64,000 nucleotides of DNA from Enterococcus termitis. GTDB taxonomy: Bacteria; Bacillota; Bacilli; Lactobacillales; Enterococcaceae. The stretch covers positions 186,001 to 250,000 of the forward strand of contig NZ_MIJY01000043.1 in the NCBI RefSeq assembly GCF_001730305.1, in the 5' to 3' direction. The position numbers and the translations under genes were made by a program. The notes beneath the pieces are model-generated. The model saw only the letters and a program-made list of their open reading frames with translations. It searched no databases and had not been told where the DNA came from. Below, piece after piece: positions 31,401-42,084 of the stretch (position 1 is its first letter; each line of letters opens with the position of its first letter).

Positions 31401-33866
31401 ATGGAAGCAAAGACGTTTGATATAGAAGGGATGACCTGTGCATCTTGTGCGCAAACGGTCGAAAAGGCGACAGCTAAACTAGCTGGTGTGTCTAAAGCTA
31501 CAGTTAATCTGGCAACAGAAAAACTAAACATTGAATACGATGAAAGCAAACTTTCAGAACAAGACATTCAAAAAGCAGTGTCGGATGCTGGGTATGAGGC
31601 ATTAAGTAATGTCCAACAACGAACCTTTGACATTGAAGGAATGACGTGTGCTTCATGTGCACAAACGATTGAAAAAGCGACAAACAAATTAAATGGCGTA
31701 ACAAAAGCTTCGGTTAACTTAGCCACAGAAAAAATGGTCGTTGCTTTCGATCCAACAGTTTTGAATGTTTCCGATATTACAAAAGCAGTATCTGATGCTG
31801 GATATGGCGCAGTTGAGCAAATCGATTCAGCTGATACGGTCGACAAAGACCGCGAGAAAAAACAAAAGCACATTAAAAATATGTGGCAACGTTTCTGGAT
31901 GTCAGCGGTCTTCACAGTTCCATTATTATATGTAGCAATGGGGCATATGGTTGGGTTACCTTTACCAGCATTCCTAGATCCAATGATGCATGCCGATGTT
32001 TTTGCAACAGTTCAGTTGATCTTGACGATTCCTGTGTTGTATTTAGGTAGAAGCTTCTTTACCGTTGGATTTAAAGCCTTATTCAAAGGGCATCCTAATA
32101 TGGATTCCCTAGTTGCTTTAGGAACAAGTGCTGCGGTAGCTTATAGTTTATATGGAACAGTAATGATCTTTGCTGGCGATCCGCAATTTACGATGGCATT
32201 GTATTATGAATCTGCCGGCGTGATCTTAACTTTGATCACCTTAGGAAAATATTTCGAAGCTGTTTCAAAAGGGAAAACCTCAGAAGCAATCAAAAAACTG
32301 ATGGGCTTAGCTCCAAAAAATGCCCGTGTTTTCCGTAATGGTCAAGAAATGGAAATCCCAGTTGATAGTGTTCAATTAGAAGATATTATTGTTGTTCGTC
32401 CGGGAGAAAAAATCCCAGTCGATGGTGTTGTGATGGAAGGATCATCAGCAATCGACGAGTCCATGCTAACAGGAGAAAGTATGCCTGTTGAGAAAAAAGT
32501 CGGTGATAATGTCATCGGTGCAAGTATCAACAAAAACGGCAGCTTCCGTTTTAAAGCAACAAAAGTTGGTAAAGATACTGCATTATCACAAATCATCAAA
32601 TTAGTAGAAGATGCCCAAGGATCAAAAGCACCGATCGCTAAAATGGCGGATAAAATTTCTGGTGTCTTTGTACCGATCGTTATGGTTCTTTCTGTTTTAG
32701 CTGGTTTGGCATGGTACTTCTTAGGTCAAGAGTCATGGGTTTTTGCTCTAACCATTACGATTTCAGTGTTAGTTATAGCTTGTCCATGTGCGTTAGGTTT
32801 AGCAACGCCAACAGCGATCATGGTTGGAACAGGAAAAGGCGCTGAAAATGGTGTATTGATCAAAAGTGGTGATGCACTTGAAACGACACATAAAATCCAA
32901 ACAATCGTGTTCGATAAAACAGGAACGATCACAGAAGGAAAACCAAAAGTTACAGATATTGTTACAGCTGATAATATTTCCCAAGATGAGTTGCTACGTT
33001 TAGCGGCATCTGCTGAAAAGGGCTCTGAACATCCGTTAGGCGAAGCAATTGTCAATGGTGCAGAAGAAAAAAATCTTGCTTTTGCAGCGACGGAAGCCTT
33101 TACCGCAATTCCAGGTCATGGGATCGAAGTAACGATCGAAGGTAGTCGTTTATTATTAGGAAATCAAAAATTGATGGATGATCGTTCTATTTCTCTAGGC
33201 AATCTAGGCGCTACCTCTGATCTACTTGCAGAACAAGGGAAAACACCGATGTATATTGCAAAAGACGGTGGAATTGCTGGAATTATCGCTGTTGCAGATA
33301 CGATCAAACCAAATAGTATCCCCGCAATCAAAAAATTACACCAAATGGGGATCGAAGTGGCAATGATCACAGGTGACAACAAACGGACAGCTCAAGCAAT
33401 CGCCAAACAAGTGGGTATCGATCGTGTTCTAAGTGAAGTTTTACCAGAAGATAAAGCCAATGAAGTAATGAAACTTCAAAAAGAAGGTAAGAAAGTGGCA
33501 ATGGTTGGTGATGGCATCAACGATGCACCAGCACTAGCACAAGCAGACATCGGAATCGCCATCGGTTCTGGTACAGACGTAGCAATGGAATCAGCAGATA
33601 TTGTATTGATGCGTAGTGATTTGATGGATGTACCGACAGCCGTAGAGTTGAGTAAAGCAACAATCAAGAATATCAAGGAAAACTTATTCTGGGCATTTGC
33701 TTATAACACTTTAGGAATTCCTGTTGCGATGGGGATCTTATATGTATTCGGCGGTCCATTATTGAATCCGATGATTGCCGGAGCTGCAATGAGCTTTAGT
33801 TCAGTATCAGTATTAATAAATGCGTTAAGATTAAAAGGCTTTAAACCTTCAGCAGTAAAAAAATAA
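31401..33866 (+). CDS. copA: P1B-type copper-transporting ATPase
   Basis: 821 residues from ATG 31401, nine bases after GAGGAG; upstream in-frame starts lie in the copY end and lack support. Two N-terminal heavy-metal-associated domains, each with MTCASC (about residues 10 and 85), eight membrane helices, the CPC translocation motif at about 461 ([14 protein letters not shown]), phosphorylation site DKTGT at about 506, TGES and GDGINDAP at about 703. It exports Cu(I) across the membrane. Between copY and copZ in one transcription unit. Confidence 0.95.
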   Translation: MEAKTFDIEGMTCASCAQTVEKATAKLAGVSKATVNLATEKLNIEYDESKLSEQDIQKAVSDAGYEALSNVQQRTFDIEGMTCASCAQTIEKATNKLNGVTKASVNLATEKMVVAFDPTVLNVSDITKAVSDAGYGAVEQIDSADTVDKDREKKQKHIKNMWQRFWMSAVFTVPLLYVAMGHMVGLPLPAFLDPMMHADVFATVQLILTIPVLYLGRSFFTVGFKALFKGHPNMDSLVALGTSAAVAYSLYGTVMIFAGDPQFTMALYYESAGVILTLITLGKYFEAVSKGKTSEAIKKLMGLAPKNARVFRNGQEMEIPVDSVQLEDIIVVRPGEKIPVDGVVMEGSSAIDESMLTGESMPVEKKVGDNVIGASINKNGSFRFKATKVGKDTALSQIIKLVEDAQGSKAPIAKMADKISGVFVPIVMVLSVLAGLAWYFLGQESWVFALTITISVLVIACPCALGLATPTAIMVGTGKGAENGVLIKSGDALETTHKIQTIVFDKTGTITEGKPKVTDIVTADNISQDELLRLAASAEKGSEHPLGEAIVNGAEEKNLAFAATEAFTAIPGHGIEVTIEGSRLLLGNQKLMDDRSISLGNLGATSDLLAEQGKTPMYIAKDGGIAGIIAVADTIKPNSIPAIKKLHQMGIEVAMITGDNKRTAQAIAKQVGIDRVLSEVLPEDKANEVMKLQKEGKKVAMVGDGINDAPALAQADIGIAIGSGTDVAMESADIVLMRSDLMDVPTAVELSKATIKNIKENLFWAFAYNTLGIPVAMGILYVFGGPLLNPMIAGAAMSFSSVSVLINALRLKGFKPSAVKK

Positions 33867-33899
33867 AAAGAGTGATCAAGATAAAGGAGCGAGAATAGA

Positions 33900-34112
33900 A
33901 TGGAAAAAACAGTTGAAATGGCGGGTCTATCATGTGAGGGCTGCGCAGCTAACGTAAGAGAAAGATTTGAAGCAGTGGCAGGTGTTCAATCTGTATCGAT
34001 CGATTTAAGCCGAAAAACAGCAACGGTGACTAGTGACCAGGTTGTGGATAAAGCAGCGCTAGATCAAGCGCTAGCAGATACAAAATATAAAATTGTTAAT
34101 GAATTAGCTTAA
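33900..34112 (+). CDS. copZ: copper chaperone
   Basis: 70-residue single heavy-metal-associated domain with binding motif LSCEGC at residues about 10-15. It shuttles Cu(I) to CopA and hands it to CopY. The start follows AAAGGAG. Last gene of the cop unit, followed by a terminator. Confidence 0.93.
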   Translation: MEKTVEMAGLSCEGCAANVRERFEAVAGVQSVSIDLSRKTATVTSDQVVDKAALDQALADTKYKIVNELA

Positions 34113-34120
34113 AAAGAAAA

Positions 34121-34160
34121 ATAATGAAGAGTTGGTTTTCTAAGCTCTTCATTATTTTTT
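34121..34160 (+). terminator. terminator after copZ
   Basis: 11-bp stem ATAATGAAGAG with complement followed by TTTTTT. Confidence 0.88.
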
Positions 34161-34172
34161 AACAAAAACGAC

Positions 34173-34182
34173 TACAAATGTA
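34173..34182 (+). promoter_or_regulatory. third cop box, before the multicopper oxidase
   Basis: TACAAATGTA within CGACTACAAATGTAG, about 20 bases upstream of the oxidase start and just after the copZ terminator. A promoter probably overlaps the terminator tail, but I cannot place its -35 and -10 with certainty. Confidence 0.8.
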
Positions 34183-34204
34183 GATTTAAAAAGGAGTATT
34201 ATTC

Positions 34205-35611
34205 ATGGCTAACAACATTTACACAGACTATTTTTTTGACGACCCAGTTTTTGATACGAAAGGAGATAGTTATTTTCCTTTAGAACAAGCAGATTCTCCT
34301 CAAAATCCATTAGCTATCCCTCCGATATTAGTGCCGGATTCAGAATCCGACCTGTATACGACGTACACCATCACGTCACAAGAAGGGGAAACAGCTATTT
34401 TACCGGGAAAGAAAACTAAGACCTGGGGATATAATGCTTCTCTATTAGGAACGACAGTTATTTTGGAACGAGGTAAGACCTATGGCGTATCTTTAAAAAA
34501 CGAGCTACCGGAGACAACAACGTATCACTGGCACGGTCTGAATGTTTCCGGACCTGAGACCGACGGCGGACCCCATGCGCCAGTCAAGCCTCAAGAAACA
34601 CGCGAAATTGAGTTCACTGTGAATCAACCAGCTTCAACAGCATGGCTGCATCCGCATCCTTGTCCAGATACGGCTGAACAGGTGTGGAAAGGTTTGGCTG
34701 CAATGGTGATCATAAAAGATGAGCAGGAAAGTAAACTGGCTTTGCCTCGGGACTATGGGATCGATGATCTACCAATCGTTTTACAAGACAGAAGCTACCA
34801 CGATAATCAATTAGATTATCAAAAAGACTATAATGTAGATGGTACATTAGGCAAGCTTCCGTTGATCAACGGGACTGTGAATGCCTACTTTGACGTGACA
34901 ACTCAACAATTACGATTGCGTTTGCTGAATGGTGCGAACCGTCGAGAATTCCGCCTGCATTTTTCTGATGATCTACCTTTTTCACAAATTGCCTCTGATG
35001 GCGGTATTTTGCCCGAACCGATCACATTTACACATCTTATGTTGACTTGTGGAGAAAGAGCAGAGATCATCGTTGATTTCAAAGAGTATTCAGTGGGAGA
35101 AGAAGTGATTCTTTATAGTGATGATCGTCCGCTAATGACGTTTAGAATAGGTGAATTCGAAAAAAATCAATGGACCGTTCCAGAAAAACTAATAGAAGTT
35201 GAACCGCTCAAAATAACTGACTCAACGAAGCTGGAAGAAACAGTGATGTCAGGGATGAAGGATTTTGTTAAGATCGATGACAAAATTTTTGATATGAAAC
35301 GAATGGATAAACAACAGAATATGGGAGAAACTCAAATCTGGGATGTATCGAACATCAACCCAGCAGATGTAGGGATGATCCATCCATTCCATATTCACGG
35401 AACACAATTTCAAGTCATCAGTAGAAATGGTCAACCGCCTTATGCAAACGAACGTGGCTGGAAAGATACCGTTGGTGTAAATGCACAAGAGACAGTTAGA
35501 ATTGCAGTCAAATTCGATGTTCCAGGTATTTTTATGTATCACTGTCATATTTTAGAGCATGAAGATACAGGGATGATGGCGCAAATTGAAGTGATCAATA
35601 CCAAAAAATAA
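34205..35611 (+). CDS. multicopper oxidase (CueO/CotA-like)
   Basis: 468 residues, start behind AAGGAG. Three cupredoxin domains with all copper ligands visible: HWHG (about residue 108), HPHP (about 149), HPFHIHG (about 396) and HCHILEHEDTGM at the C-terminus. No Tat or Sec signal is seen, unlike CueO, so it is probably cytoplasmic or exported by a non-classical route. Under its own cop box; likely oxidises Cu(I) to the less toxic Cu(II), or phenolic substrates, during copper stress. Confidence 0.92.
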   Translation: MANNIYTDYFFDDPVFDTKGDSYFPLEQADSPQNPLAIPPILVPDSESDLYTTYTITSQEGETAILPGKKTKTWGYNASLLGTTVILERGKTYGVSLKNELPETTTYHWHGLNVSGPETDGGPHAPVKPQETREIEFTVNQPASTAWLHPHPCPDTAEQVWKGLAAMVIIKDEQESKLALPRDYGIDDLPIVLQDRSYHDNQLDYQKDYNVDGTLGKLPLINGTVNAYFDVTTQQLRLRLLNGANRREFRLHFSDDLPFSQIASDGGILPEPITFTHLMLTCGERAEIIVDFKEYSVGEEVILYSDDRPLMTFRIGEFEKNQWTVPEKLIEVEPLKITDSTKLEETVMSGMKDFVKIDDKIFDMKRMDKQQNMGETQIWDVSNINPADVGMIHPFHIHGTQFQVISRNGQPPYANERGWKDTVGVNAQETVRIAVKFDVPGIFMYHCHILEHEDTGMMAQIEVINTKK

Positions 35612-35711
35612 ACATGCTATGGCTTGTATAGAAGCAAAAACTGTATAGAATGTGACTGCTCTATAAAAAACAAGTTAAAGCAAATAAAGGTGTTAGTCAG
35701 TCTCTTTTTCA

Positions 35712-36128
35712 TTAATGCTGAACAGCTGAAAATGGAAAAGGGACTTTTTCTCTTTGAATCAATAAAATTCCGCTTGTAAATTGAAGGATTCCTAAGAAGA
35801 AAAAAATCACGTGTAGTGCAACAATCGACCACAGCATCAGACATTGAATAAAGATCCACATGACTAAAATAAGCCCAATCAAACATTCATAATAAGAAAA
35901 TGTTGAAAAGTGTTTAAATCCAAGCAACCCCACAAGCAGATTTCCACAGCCAATAATGAATAACAAAAATAAACCGGGAATTAAAAAAGTGGTGAACGGT
36001 GAATGGATCAGCATTGTTTCGTTGATGCCAACGCTTGCTCTAGCACTGCTTGATAAAGCCATCACACCGCCAGAAATCCCGCCTAAGCCAATGAGTAAAT
36101 TGCTAACGAGTAGAAAGATACGTGTCAT
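35712..36128 (-). CDS. four-helix membrane protein of unknown function
   Basis: 138 residues with hydrophobic segments at about 5-25, 47-70, 80-103 and 105-125. Start behind AAGGAG. No family recognised. A single gene converging on the multicopper oxidase, with no visible tie to copper. Confidence 0.65.
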   Translation of the reverse strand: MTRIFLLVSNLLIGLGGISGGVMALSSSARASVGINETMLIHSPFTTFLIPGLFLLFIIGCGNLLVGLLGFKHFSTFSYYECLIGLILVMWIFIQCLMLWSIVALHVIFFFLGILQFTSGILLIQREKVPFPFSAVQH

Positions 36129-36270
36129 AACAGGCTCTCCTTACATTTTCTTTTAGTTTAGCATAAAAAGGGAGAAGATGAGGTATGAAAAAAGCGAACC
36201 AGCCAGATCGTCTTATTTTTGCTATACTTTACCTAAGCATAGTTAAATAGAATAAGTGAGGGTGAAGTAG

Positions 36271-37179
36271 TTGAAGGAAATTTTGTTGCAGGCAGTGAGT
36301 TTTTGTTTTGTCATTATTTTAGGGTATTTGATGAAACGGATTGGGTTGTTGAGTAAGGCAGATGGTGCTACATTGTCTGTGATCATCGTTAATATCACAT
36401 TACCAGCAACGGTGATCGTTAGTTTGGCGAATGTTGTTGTTTCGAGTACATTGTTTTTTTTATTGGCGATGGGGATCTTATTAAACATCGTAGTTATTTT
36501 GGTAGGAAGCCAAGCATCTAGAAAGCGTTCTATTTTGGACCGACAATTTCAGATGTACTCAATGTCTGGGTATAATATCGGTAATTTTACTTTGCCGTTT
36601 ATTCAGGGGTTTTATCCGTTAGCTATTCCTTTTTTATTGATGTTTGATATTGGAAATAGCGTGATGTTGACAGGTGGCAGTACATTATTGATAGATAAAA
36701 TGATTGGCTCCAAAGAGGAGACGACATTGAAAAAGATTATCCTTACTTTGTTCAAATCAGTTCCATTCACAGCTTATATGGGCATGTTGCTGCTTCGGTC
36801 TGTTCAGATTGAGTTGCCGATCGAATTGTTGGGCATATTAGAGCTGATCGCCAAAGCAAATGGCTTTTTATCCATGTTTATGATCGGCTTGTATCTTGAA
36901 TTACGTTTGCCGAAGCAAGCCTTGAACCTAGTCAAAGAAGTATTGTTTTGGCGCTATCTATGCGGTATGCTCCTAGCATTATTATTTGCCTTTGTGGTTC
37001 CCTTAGAACCATTACTGCGAATCGTTCTGGTTGTGATAAGTTTAGCGCCTATGCCGACATTTTCAGTGATCAATAGTGTGAAGGCCGGTATGAAAGAAGA
37101 AACAGTCGGCTTTACCTCTTCAGCGAGTATTTTGATTAGTCTAGTCCTAATGACAATTGTTATGTTACTGATGGTGTAA
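36271..37179 (+). CDS. AEC-family (auxin efflux carrier-like) transporter
   Basis: 302 residues with about ten membrane helices in two five-helix halves (LGYLMKRIGLLSKADG early, typical of the family). The start is TTG 36271 with GAGGGTG upstream; no better ATG exists in frame. AEC proteins in bacteria export or import carboxylates such as malate; substrate here unknown. Stands alone. Confidence 0.85.
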   Translation: MKEILLQAVSFCFVIILGYLMKRIGLLSKADGATLSVIIVNITLPATVIVSLANVVVSSTLFFLLAMGILLNIVVILVGSQASRKRSILDRQFQMYSMSGYNIGNFTLPFIQGFYPLAIPFLLMFDIGNSVMLTGGSTLLIDKMIGSKEETTLKKIILTLFKSVPFTAYMGMLLLRSVQIELPIELLGILELIAKANGFLSMFMIGLYLELRLPKQALNLVKEVLFWRYLCGMLLALLFAFVVPLEPLLRIVLVVISLAPMPTFSVINSVKAGMKEETVGFTSSASILISLVLMTIVMLLMV

Positions 37180-37262
37180 GTCAGTTGTTTCATAAAATAT
37201 GACAGACAGTTGTCATCTATTGCGTGCTAAATTAATAGCATACAATGGAAGGAGATGGCACG

Positions 37263-37784
37263 ATGGATTTTCGTATTGAAAAGAAGGAAAACATTGCATT
37301 GATAGGCTATCAAAAAACGATAAACCGTATTGATTACAAAGAAAACTATCAAGAAATATCAGCATGTTGGGTTGCATTGACAGAAGAAAAGGTGGAACAG
37401 TTGTTGACAGTAGCAGCAGAAAAAACAGCTGGATTTTATGGGGTATCGGATAGCAATCAGCCCCAGTTGTCCGTATTTAACTATATGATTGGTGTGAAAA
37501 GACACGAAGCAAAAGACGCACTAAAAATATTAACGAGTATACATTTGCCCGAGTCATCATGGGCTGTCTATACTTGCGAAGGCGCAATTGCACAAGCCGT
37601 TTCGACTTCGGACACTGACCAGCTAAACAATTTGATGAAACGAAAAAATCAACTGAAGGCACCCTGGCAGTTCGAAGCGATGCAAGAGAATCGAGCGTTA
37701 CCAAGAATTGAGTACTATCCTTTAGGAGATATGATGTCAAATGCGTATGTTTGTGAGCTATGGATTCCGATCAAAGAAGGGTGA
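37263..37784 (+). CDS. GyrI-like effector-binding domain protein
   Basis: 173 residues from ATG 37263 behind AAGGAG (ATG 37245 lies upstream of that site). MDFRIEKKENIALIGYQ at the start and CELWIPIKEG at the end are typical of AraC-type effector-binding (GyrI-like) domains without a DNA-binding part. Eleven bases separate it from the DUF1801 gene, so they form a small operon. Function unknown. Confidence 0.8.
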   Translation: MDFRIEKKENIALIGYQKTINRIDYKENYQEISACWVALTEEKVEQLLTVAAEKTAGFYGVSDSNQPQLSVFNYMIGVKRHEAKDALKILTSIHLPESSWAVYTCEGAIAQAVSTSDTDQLNNLMKRKNQLKAPWQFEAMQENRALPRIEYYPLGDMMSNAYVCELWIPIKEG

Positions 37785-37795
37785 AGTGAAGTAGC

Positions 37796-38206
37796 ATGAA
37801 AGACAGTCAAAATGACAATGTAGCACAGGTGTTTGAAGAGTATCCAGAGGCATTACGTTTGCCGCTTTTAAAACTTAGGGCATTGATTTTTGAAGTGGGG
37901 GAAAAAACACCTGGAGTGGGCGAAATAGAAGAAAGCTTGAAGTGGCATCAGCCAACCTATACAACAAGTCAAACAAAATCAGGCACACCGATTCGAATGG
38001 ATCGCTTTGGTGAAGGGAAAATCGCCATTTTTTTTCATTGCCAAACCACGCTTATCGAAGAATTTAGAGCGTTATTTCCAACAGTATTCGAGTTTTCTAA
38101 AAATCGAGCAATTGTTTTAAGGCCTGATGCTGAGTTGCCGCTGACGGAACTATCTTTTTGTATCCAAAGAGCATTAACCTACCATCAAAAAGAAAAGAAG
38201 GGATAG
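37796..38206 (+). CDS. DUF1801-domain protein
   Basis: 136-residue cytoplasmic protein with the DUF1801 pattern (EESLKWHQPTYTT, then KIAIFFHCQTTLIEEFRALFP and RAIVLRPDAELP). The biochemical role of the family is unsettled. Second gene of the operon with the GyrI-like protein. Confidence 0.78.
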   Translation: MKDSQNDNVAQVFEEYPEALRLPLLKLRALIFEVGEKTPGVGEIEESLKWHQPTYTTSQTKSGTPIRMDRFGEGKIAIFFHCQTTLIEEFRALFPTVFEFSKNRAIVLRPDAELPLTELSFCIQRALTYHQKEKKG

Positions 38207-38264
38207 TACTAGGTTAAAATCAAAGCCTGCACTGCTGCCTTTTTTAGACACTATGGCTTTTAAG

Positions 38265-38303
38265 GTGAGTGGGACATCACTCTTTGAGTCATATCCCACT
38301 CAC
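38265..38303. repeat. 39-nt intergenic hairpin element, copy 1
   Basis: Arms GTGAGTGGGA and TCCCACTCAC enclose an inner stem ACTC/GAGT with a 3-nt loop. A second copy at 52777 differs at six positions, including a compensatory G-C to A-T pair. No T run follows. It lies between converging genes. Confidence 0.8.
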
Positions 38304-38345
38304 CTACAATCTAGATAAATGATGGAAACAGCAGCAAGTCCCTTC

Positions 38346-39890
38346 TTATTTCTTGGGATTAAACACGTCTGCTCCATTCTCCTTAATCAAACGATCAGCG
38401 ATTGCATAATCACCTTCGTAAGGCGTATCTTCTCCATGGACTTTTTGATACAAGTCAGCGCCCTTGCCAGCTAAAACGACGGCATCTTGCGCGCTACTCA
38501 ATGAAAGAGCGGCTGCAATAGCTTCGGCGCGGTCAGTAATCGTTTCAACCTGGATCGGAGCTGTAATATAGTCAGCAATCTCTTTACAAATAAGCGCAGG
38601 TTCTTCATCTGCAGGATCGTCAGTTGTCAAAATGGCGATGTCAGCAAGTTCGGACAAGACCGTACCGAAATCCTTTCGCCGAGAGATCGCTTTGTTGCCT
38701 GTGCTGCCGATTACTACGAGCAGACGGCCGTCAGGATGCTCTTCTTTAACAAAAGTCAAAAGATTTTTTAAACTATCATAATTATGAGCATAATCTACAT
38801 AAACCTTTGCACCATTAGTATGCGTTAATAGCTCCATTCGTCCAGGAACGGTTGCTTCTTGGATACCTAATTGGCACGAAAGATGATCCGCTCCAACCAA
38901 CGACGCTGCGATCACAGCACTCAATGCGTTGCCTTTGTTGAAATCTCCGCCTAAGCGTAAGTGATATTCGTCGGCAATCCCCAGCTTGTCCTCTTTTGCT
39001 GTGACAGAAAAGGCTAAGGAATCATCCGGGGTGGTTTGATAGACATAATCAGTCTCTAGCTGTTGGTTGCCATAAACGATATAAGGTGTTTGATGAAGTT
39101 CTGCTGTTTCTTTCAATAACTGGAAGTGATCCGAATCACGATTTAAAATCATTGTTTTAGCATGTGAGATCAACTGTCTTTTGCAATAAAAATAATCGTC
39201 AAACGTTGGATGCTCAATTGGGCTGATATGATCAGGTGTGATATTCAGAAAAATTCCTACATCAAAGAATAAACCATACACTCGATTTGTTTTATACGCT
39301 TGTGATGAAACCTCCATAATAAAATGAGTCATCTGGTTATCAACCGCTTCCGCCATCATTCGATAAAGATCAAGTGATTCAGGCGTAGTCAAATGTGATT
39401 TGAAAAAAGTTTGACCATCTAAAGTCGAATTCATAGTAGATAGCATCGCTGTTTTTTTATTCGTAGCATGATCCAAAATAAATTTTGTGAAATAAGCGGC
39501 AGTCGTTTTCCCTTTTGTTCCAGTAAAACCAATCAATTTCATTTTATTTTGCGGATAATCGTAAAAGGCCATACTTAAAACGGCCATAGCTTTCTTGATA
39601 TCTGTTACAATGATACCTAAAGAAGCAGCTACATCATAAGGCTGCTCTGCGATGTAAACTTCAAGACCAGCATCAACCGCTTTTTTTAAGTAGTCTTCCT
39701 TAAAGTTCAACCCTTTACAAAAAAAGAGTGTGCTGCTGCTGACTGTACGAGAATCGTAAGAAAGAGCATCAAATAGTTTATGATCTAAAGAAGCTGGCAC
39801 AGATAAGCTCCAGCCTTCAGTGGTAGTGAATTCTTTTAAAAGCTGTTCCTCAAGTAAACATTCACGGATTTTTTCTAAAGAAATATTCAT
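38346..39890 (-). CDS. murE: UDP-MurNAc-tripeptide synthetase, L-lysine type
   Basis: 514 residues. Mur-ligase ATP site TGTKGKTT (about residues 123-130), the LTTPESLDLYRMM segment and the C-terminal DDPADEEP motif. The last resembles the DDPA/DNPA motif of lysine-adding MurE rather than DNPR of diaminopimelate enzymes, in line with enterococcal Lys-type peptidoglycan. It catalyses addition of L-Lys to UDP-MurNAc-L-Ala-D-Glu in the cytoplasm. Divergent from the MurJ-like flippase. Confidence 0.92.
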   Translation of the reverse strand: MNISLEKIRECLLEEQLLKEFTTTEGWSLSVPASLDHKLFDALSYDSRTVSSSTLFFCKGLNFKEDYLKKAVDAGLEVYIAEQPYDVAASLGIIVTDIKKAMAVLSMAFYDYPQNKMKLIGFTGTKGKTTAAYFTKFILDHATNKKTAMLSTMNSTLDGQTFFKSHLTTPESLDLYRMMAEAVDNQMTHFIMEVSSQAYKTNRVYGLFFDVGIFLNITPDHISPIEHPTFDDYFYCKRQLISHAKTMILNRDSDHFQLLKETAELHQTPYIVYGNQQLETDYVYQTTPDDSLAFSVTAKEDKLGIADEYHLRLGGDFNKGNALSAVIAASLVGADHLSCQLGIQEATVPGRMELLTHTNGAKVYVDYAHNYDSLKNLLTFVKEEHPDGRLLVVIGSTGNKAISRRKDFGTVLSELADIAILTTDDPADEEPALICKEIADYITAPIQVETITDRAEAIAAALSLSSAQDAVVLAGKGADLYQKVHGEDTPYEGDYAIADRLIKENGADVFNPKK

Positions 39891-40333
39891 TATTCTGCCT
39901 CCAAGCGCTATCTAAAATCTGAATGCTAGGTTTTATCGGTAAAAACTGTTTAGAATTTTATCATACAATTTAAACGCTAAAACTTCAAGATGTGTGCAGT
40001 CTTATTTAATAGATAGAGAGAGGTAGAACGACCATCATTTTTTGTACATAATTTTCAGAAAAATTGTTGATTAATAATAAGAATAATTAGACAAAATTAG
40101 ATAAATAAATCATTTTTTTCATTGTTTTATTTATTTGTTTCTGATCAATATAGATAAATAGAAATAGAAGTAATAGTTTGATCGTTGTTTATAAAAATAG
40201 GTTTCTAACTGTTTTTCTATGTTTTAGATAGAGAAACGATAAATAAGTTAATTTATTCAAGAAATTCGTTGCATATACTTGGTTTAACAATTAAAATAAA
40301 GAAAGCATGTTTGAAGAAAGTTGGAGGAGTTTA
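39891..40333. other. AT-rich divergent intergenic region
   Basis: No ORF or clear regulatory motif between murE and the flippase. It is very AT-rich with A/T runs and must hold both promoters; TTGCATATACTTGG near 40269-40282 may be part of the plus-strand one. Confidence 0.5.
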
Positions 40334-41983
40334 ATGATAAATCAATCAAATCCTGCTGATCAACCAGTCTTGACGAACCAAGAAAAAATGGTCAAAGGTT
40401 CGGCTTGGATGACAGCTAGTAATATAATTTCTCGGTTGTTGGGTGCGGTATACATCATTCCATGGTACGCCTGGATGGGTGAGCACGCGAATGAAGCAAA
40501 TAGTTTGTCTTCAATGGGCTATACAGTCTATGCTCTGTTCTTATTGATCTCTACAGCAGGAATACCTGCTGCGATCGCTAAACAAACTTCGTATTATAAT
40601 TCCCTTAATGAATATAAGGTCAGTCGTCAACTCTTTTATAAGGCACTTCAATTAATGGCCATTTTAGGAGCAATTTTTGCCATAGTGATGTATCTTGCTT
40701 CACCGCTCTTGGCAAAATGGTCAGGCGGTGGAGAAGATCTGATTCCAACGATGCGTTCGCTGAGTTTGGCTGTCTTGATCTTCCCTTGTATGAGCGTCGT
40801 TCGGGGCTATTTCCAAGGAAATCAGGATATGATGCCATATGCACTGTCACAGATCGTTGAACAAGTGGCTCGAGTGTTTTACATGTTACTGACCGCTTTT
40901 ATCATCATGAAAGTGTGGGATGGAAACTATGTGGACGCTGTAACTCAGTCTACATTAGCTGCAGCGATTGGGATGTTGGCAAGTTTTGTTGTATTATTCT
41001 TCTACATTCGTAAACAAAAACCGATGTTTGACTATTTGGAAGAACACAGTGCGAATGAGCATGAAGCATCTACCCGGGATTTATTGACCGAAACGTTAAA
41101 AGAAGCCATTCCATTTATTATCGTAGGTTCTGGTGTTACAGTCTTTAAACTAGTCGATCAATTTACTTTTTCTAATTTTATGAATACATTTACAACCTAT
41201 TCAGGTAGCCAGTTAAGAACATTATTTGCGATTTTTAATGCTAATCCAGATAAATTGACAATGGTTGTTATTGCCTTAGCCACATCGATATCAGCGACAG
41301 GCTTGCCACTGATTACCGAAGCAATCACTTTAAAAAATTATCGTGATTTGTCTAAGTTGATCAGCAATAATCTGCAGCTGTTTATGTTTGTGATGTTGCC
41401 AGCGACATTTGGTATGATCGTATTAGCTAAACCGTTATACACAATGTTTTATGCACCGGATGATTTAGGCGTATCCGTCTTGGTACAAGCTTGCTTTGCT
41501 GGTTTGTTTATGGGACTATATATGCTTTCTTCTACGATGTTGATGGGAATGTACGAAAATAAGGCGGCAATCAAGTATTTTGGCTTAGGCTTAGCAGTAA
41601 AGCTAATCGTTCAATATCCGTCAATCAGATTATTTGAAGTTTATGGACCGGCTATTGCAACAATGATCGGCTTTACCGTTGCTTGTGTGTTGATTCTAAG
41701 AAAGATCAAAAAGGTGAGCCGTTTCAATTTTGGTTTAACCTTGCGTCGCGGCTTGTTGATTTTCTTGATCACTTTAGTGATGGTCATTGCCGCTGTGCTT
41801 ATGAGACAATTCTTGTACCTATTTTTAGATCCAACACGTAAGTTTCAATCATTTGTGATTATTTTGATCGTTGCTGCTTTTGGTGGAGCGGTATATGGAT
41901 ATATCACATTGAAATTACGATTAGCGGATAAACTATTAGGCAAGGGTGTTAGTAAAATTCGCTACAAATTAAAGATAAAATAA
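40334..41983 (+). CDS. MurJ/YtgP-like polysaccharide flippase
   Basis: 549 residues from ATG 40334 behind GGAGGAG (the longer frame start has no site). MOP-superfamily membrane protein with about 14 helices; KGSAWMTASNIISRLLGAVYIIPW at the N-terminus is typical of the MurJ/YtgP (SpoVB-like) branch in Firmicutes. Likely flips lipid II or related lipid-linked intermediates. Its position opposite murE fits cell-wall synthesis, but SpoVB-type paralogues of other function exist. Confidence 0.85.
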   Translation: MINQSNPADQPVLTNQEKMVKGSAWMTASNIISRLLGAVYIIPWYAWMGEHANEANSLSSMGYTVYALFLLISTAGIPAAIAKQTSYYNSLNEYKVSRQLFYKALQLMAILGAIFAIVMYLASPLLAKWSGGGEDLIPTMRSLSLAVLIFPCMSVVRGYFQGNQDMMPYALSQIVEQVARVFYMLLTAFIIMKVWDGNYVDAVTQSTLAAAIGMLASFVVLFFYIRKQKPMFDYLEEHSANEHEASTRDLLTETLKEAIPFIIVGSGVTVFKLVDQFTFSNFMNTFTTYSGSQLRTLFAIFNANPDKLTMVVIALATSISATGLPLITEAITLKNYRDLSKLISNNLQLFMFVMLPATFGMIVLAKPLYTMFYAPDDLGVSVLVQACFAGLFMGLYMLSSTMLMGMYENKAAIKYFGLGLAVKLIVQYPSIRLFEVYGPAIATMIGFTVACVLILRKIKKVSRFNFGLTLRRGLLIFLITLVMVIAAVLMRQFLYLFLDPTRKFQSFVIILIVAAFGGAVYGYITLKLRLADKLLGKGVSKIRYKLKIK

Positions 41984-42012
41984 AAAACGATCTCAAGATG
42001 TATTTGGGGCTG

Positions 42013-42053
42013 GAGTGTGGGGTAGAAGCGAGTACGACTTTTACTCCGCACTC
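42013..42053 (+). repeat. intergenic hairpin (GAGTGTGG / CCGCACTC)
   Basis: Arms GAGTGTGGGGTA and TACTCCGCACTC with partial inner pairing, followed by ATTTTC. It may end the flippase transcript or belong to the same family of GAGTG-armed hairpins as 38265 and 52777. Confidence 0.6.
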
Positions 42054-42084
42054 ATTTTCATATAAAAAGGAGTGTTCAAATCTG

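Noticed and set aside
31235-33676. Several minus-strand ORFs of 60-115 residues across copY and copA
   Set aside because: All are antisense shadows of conserved coding sequence without starts or domains of their own.
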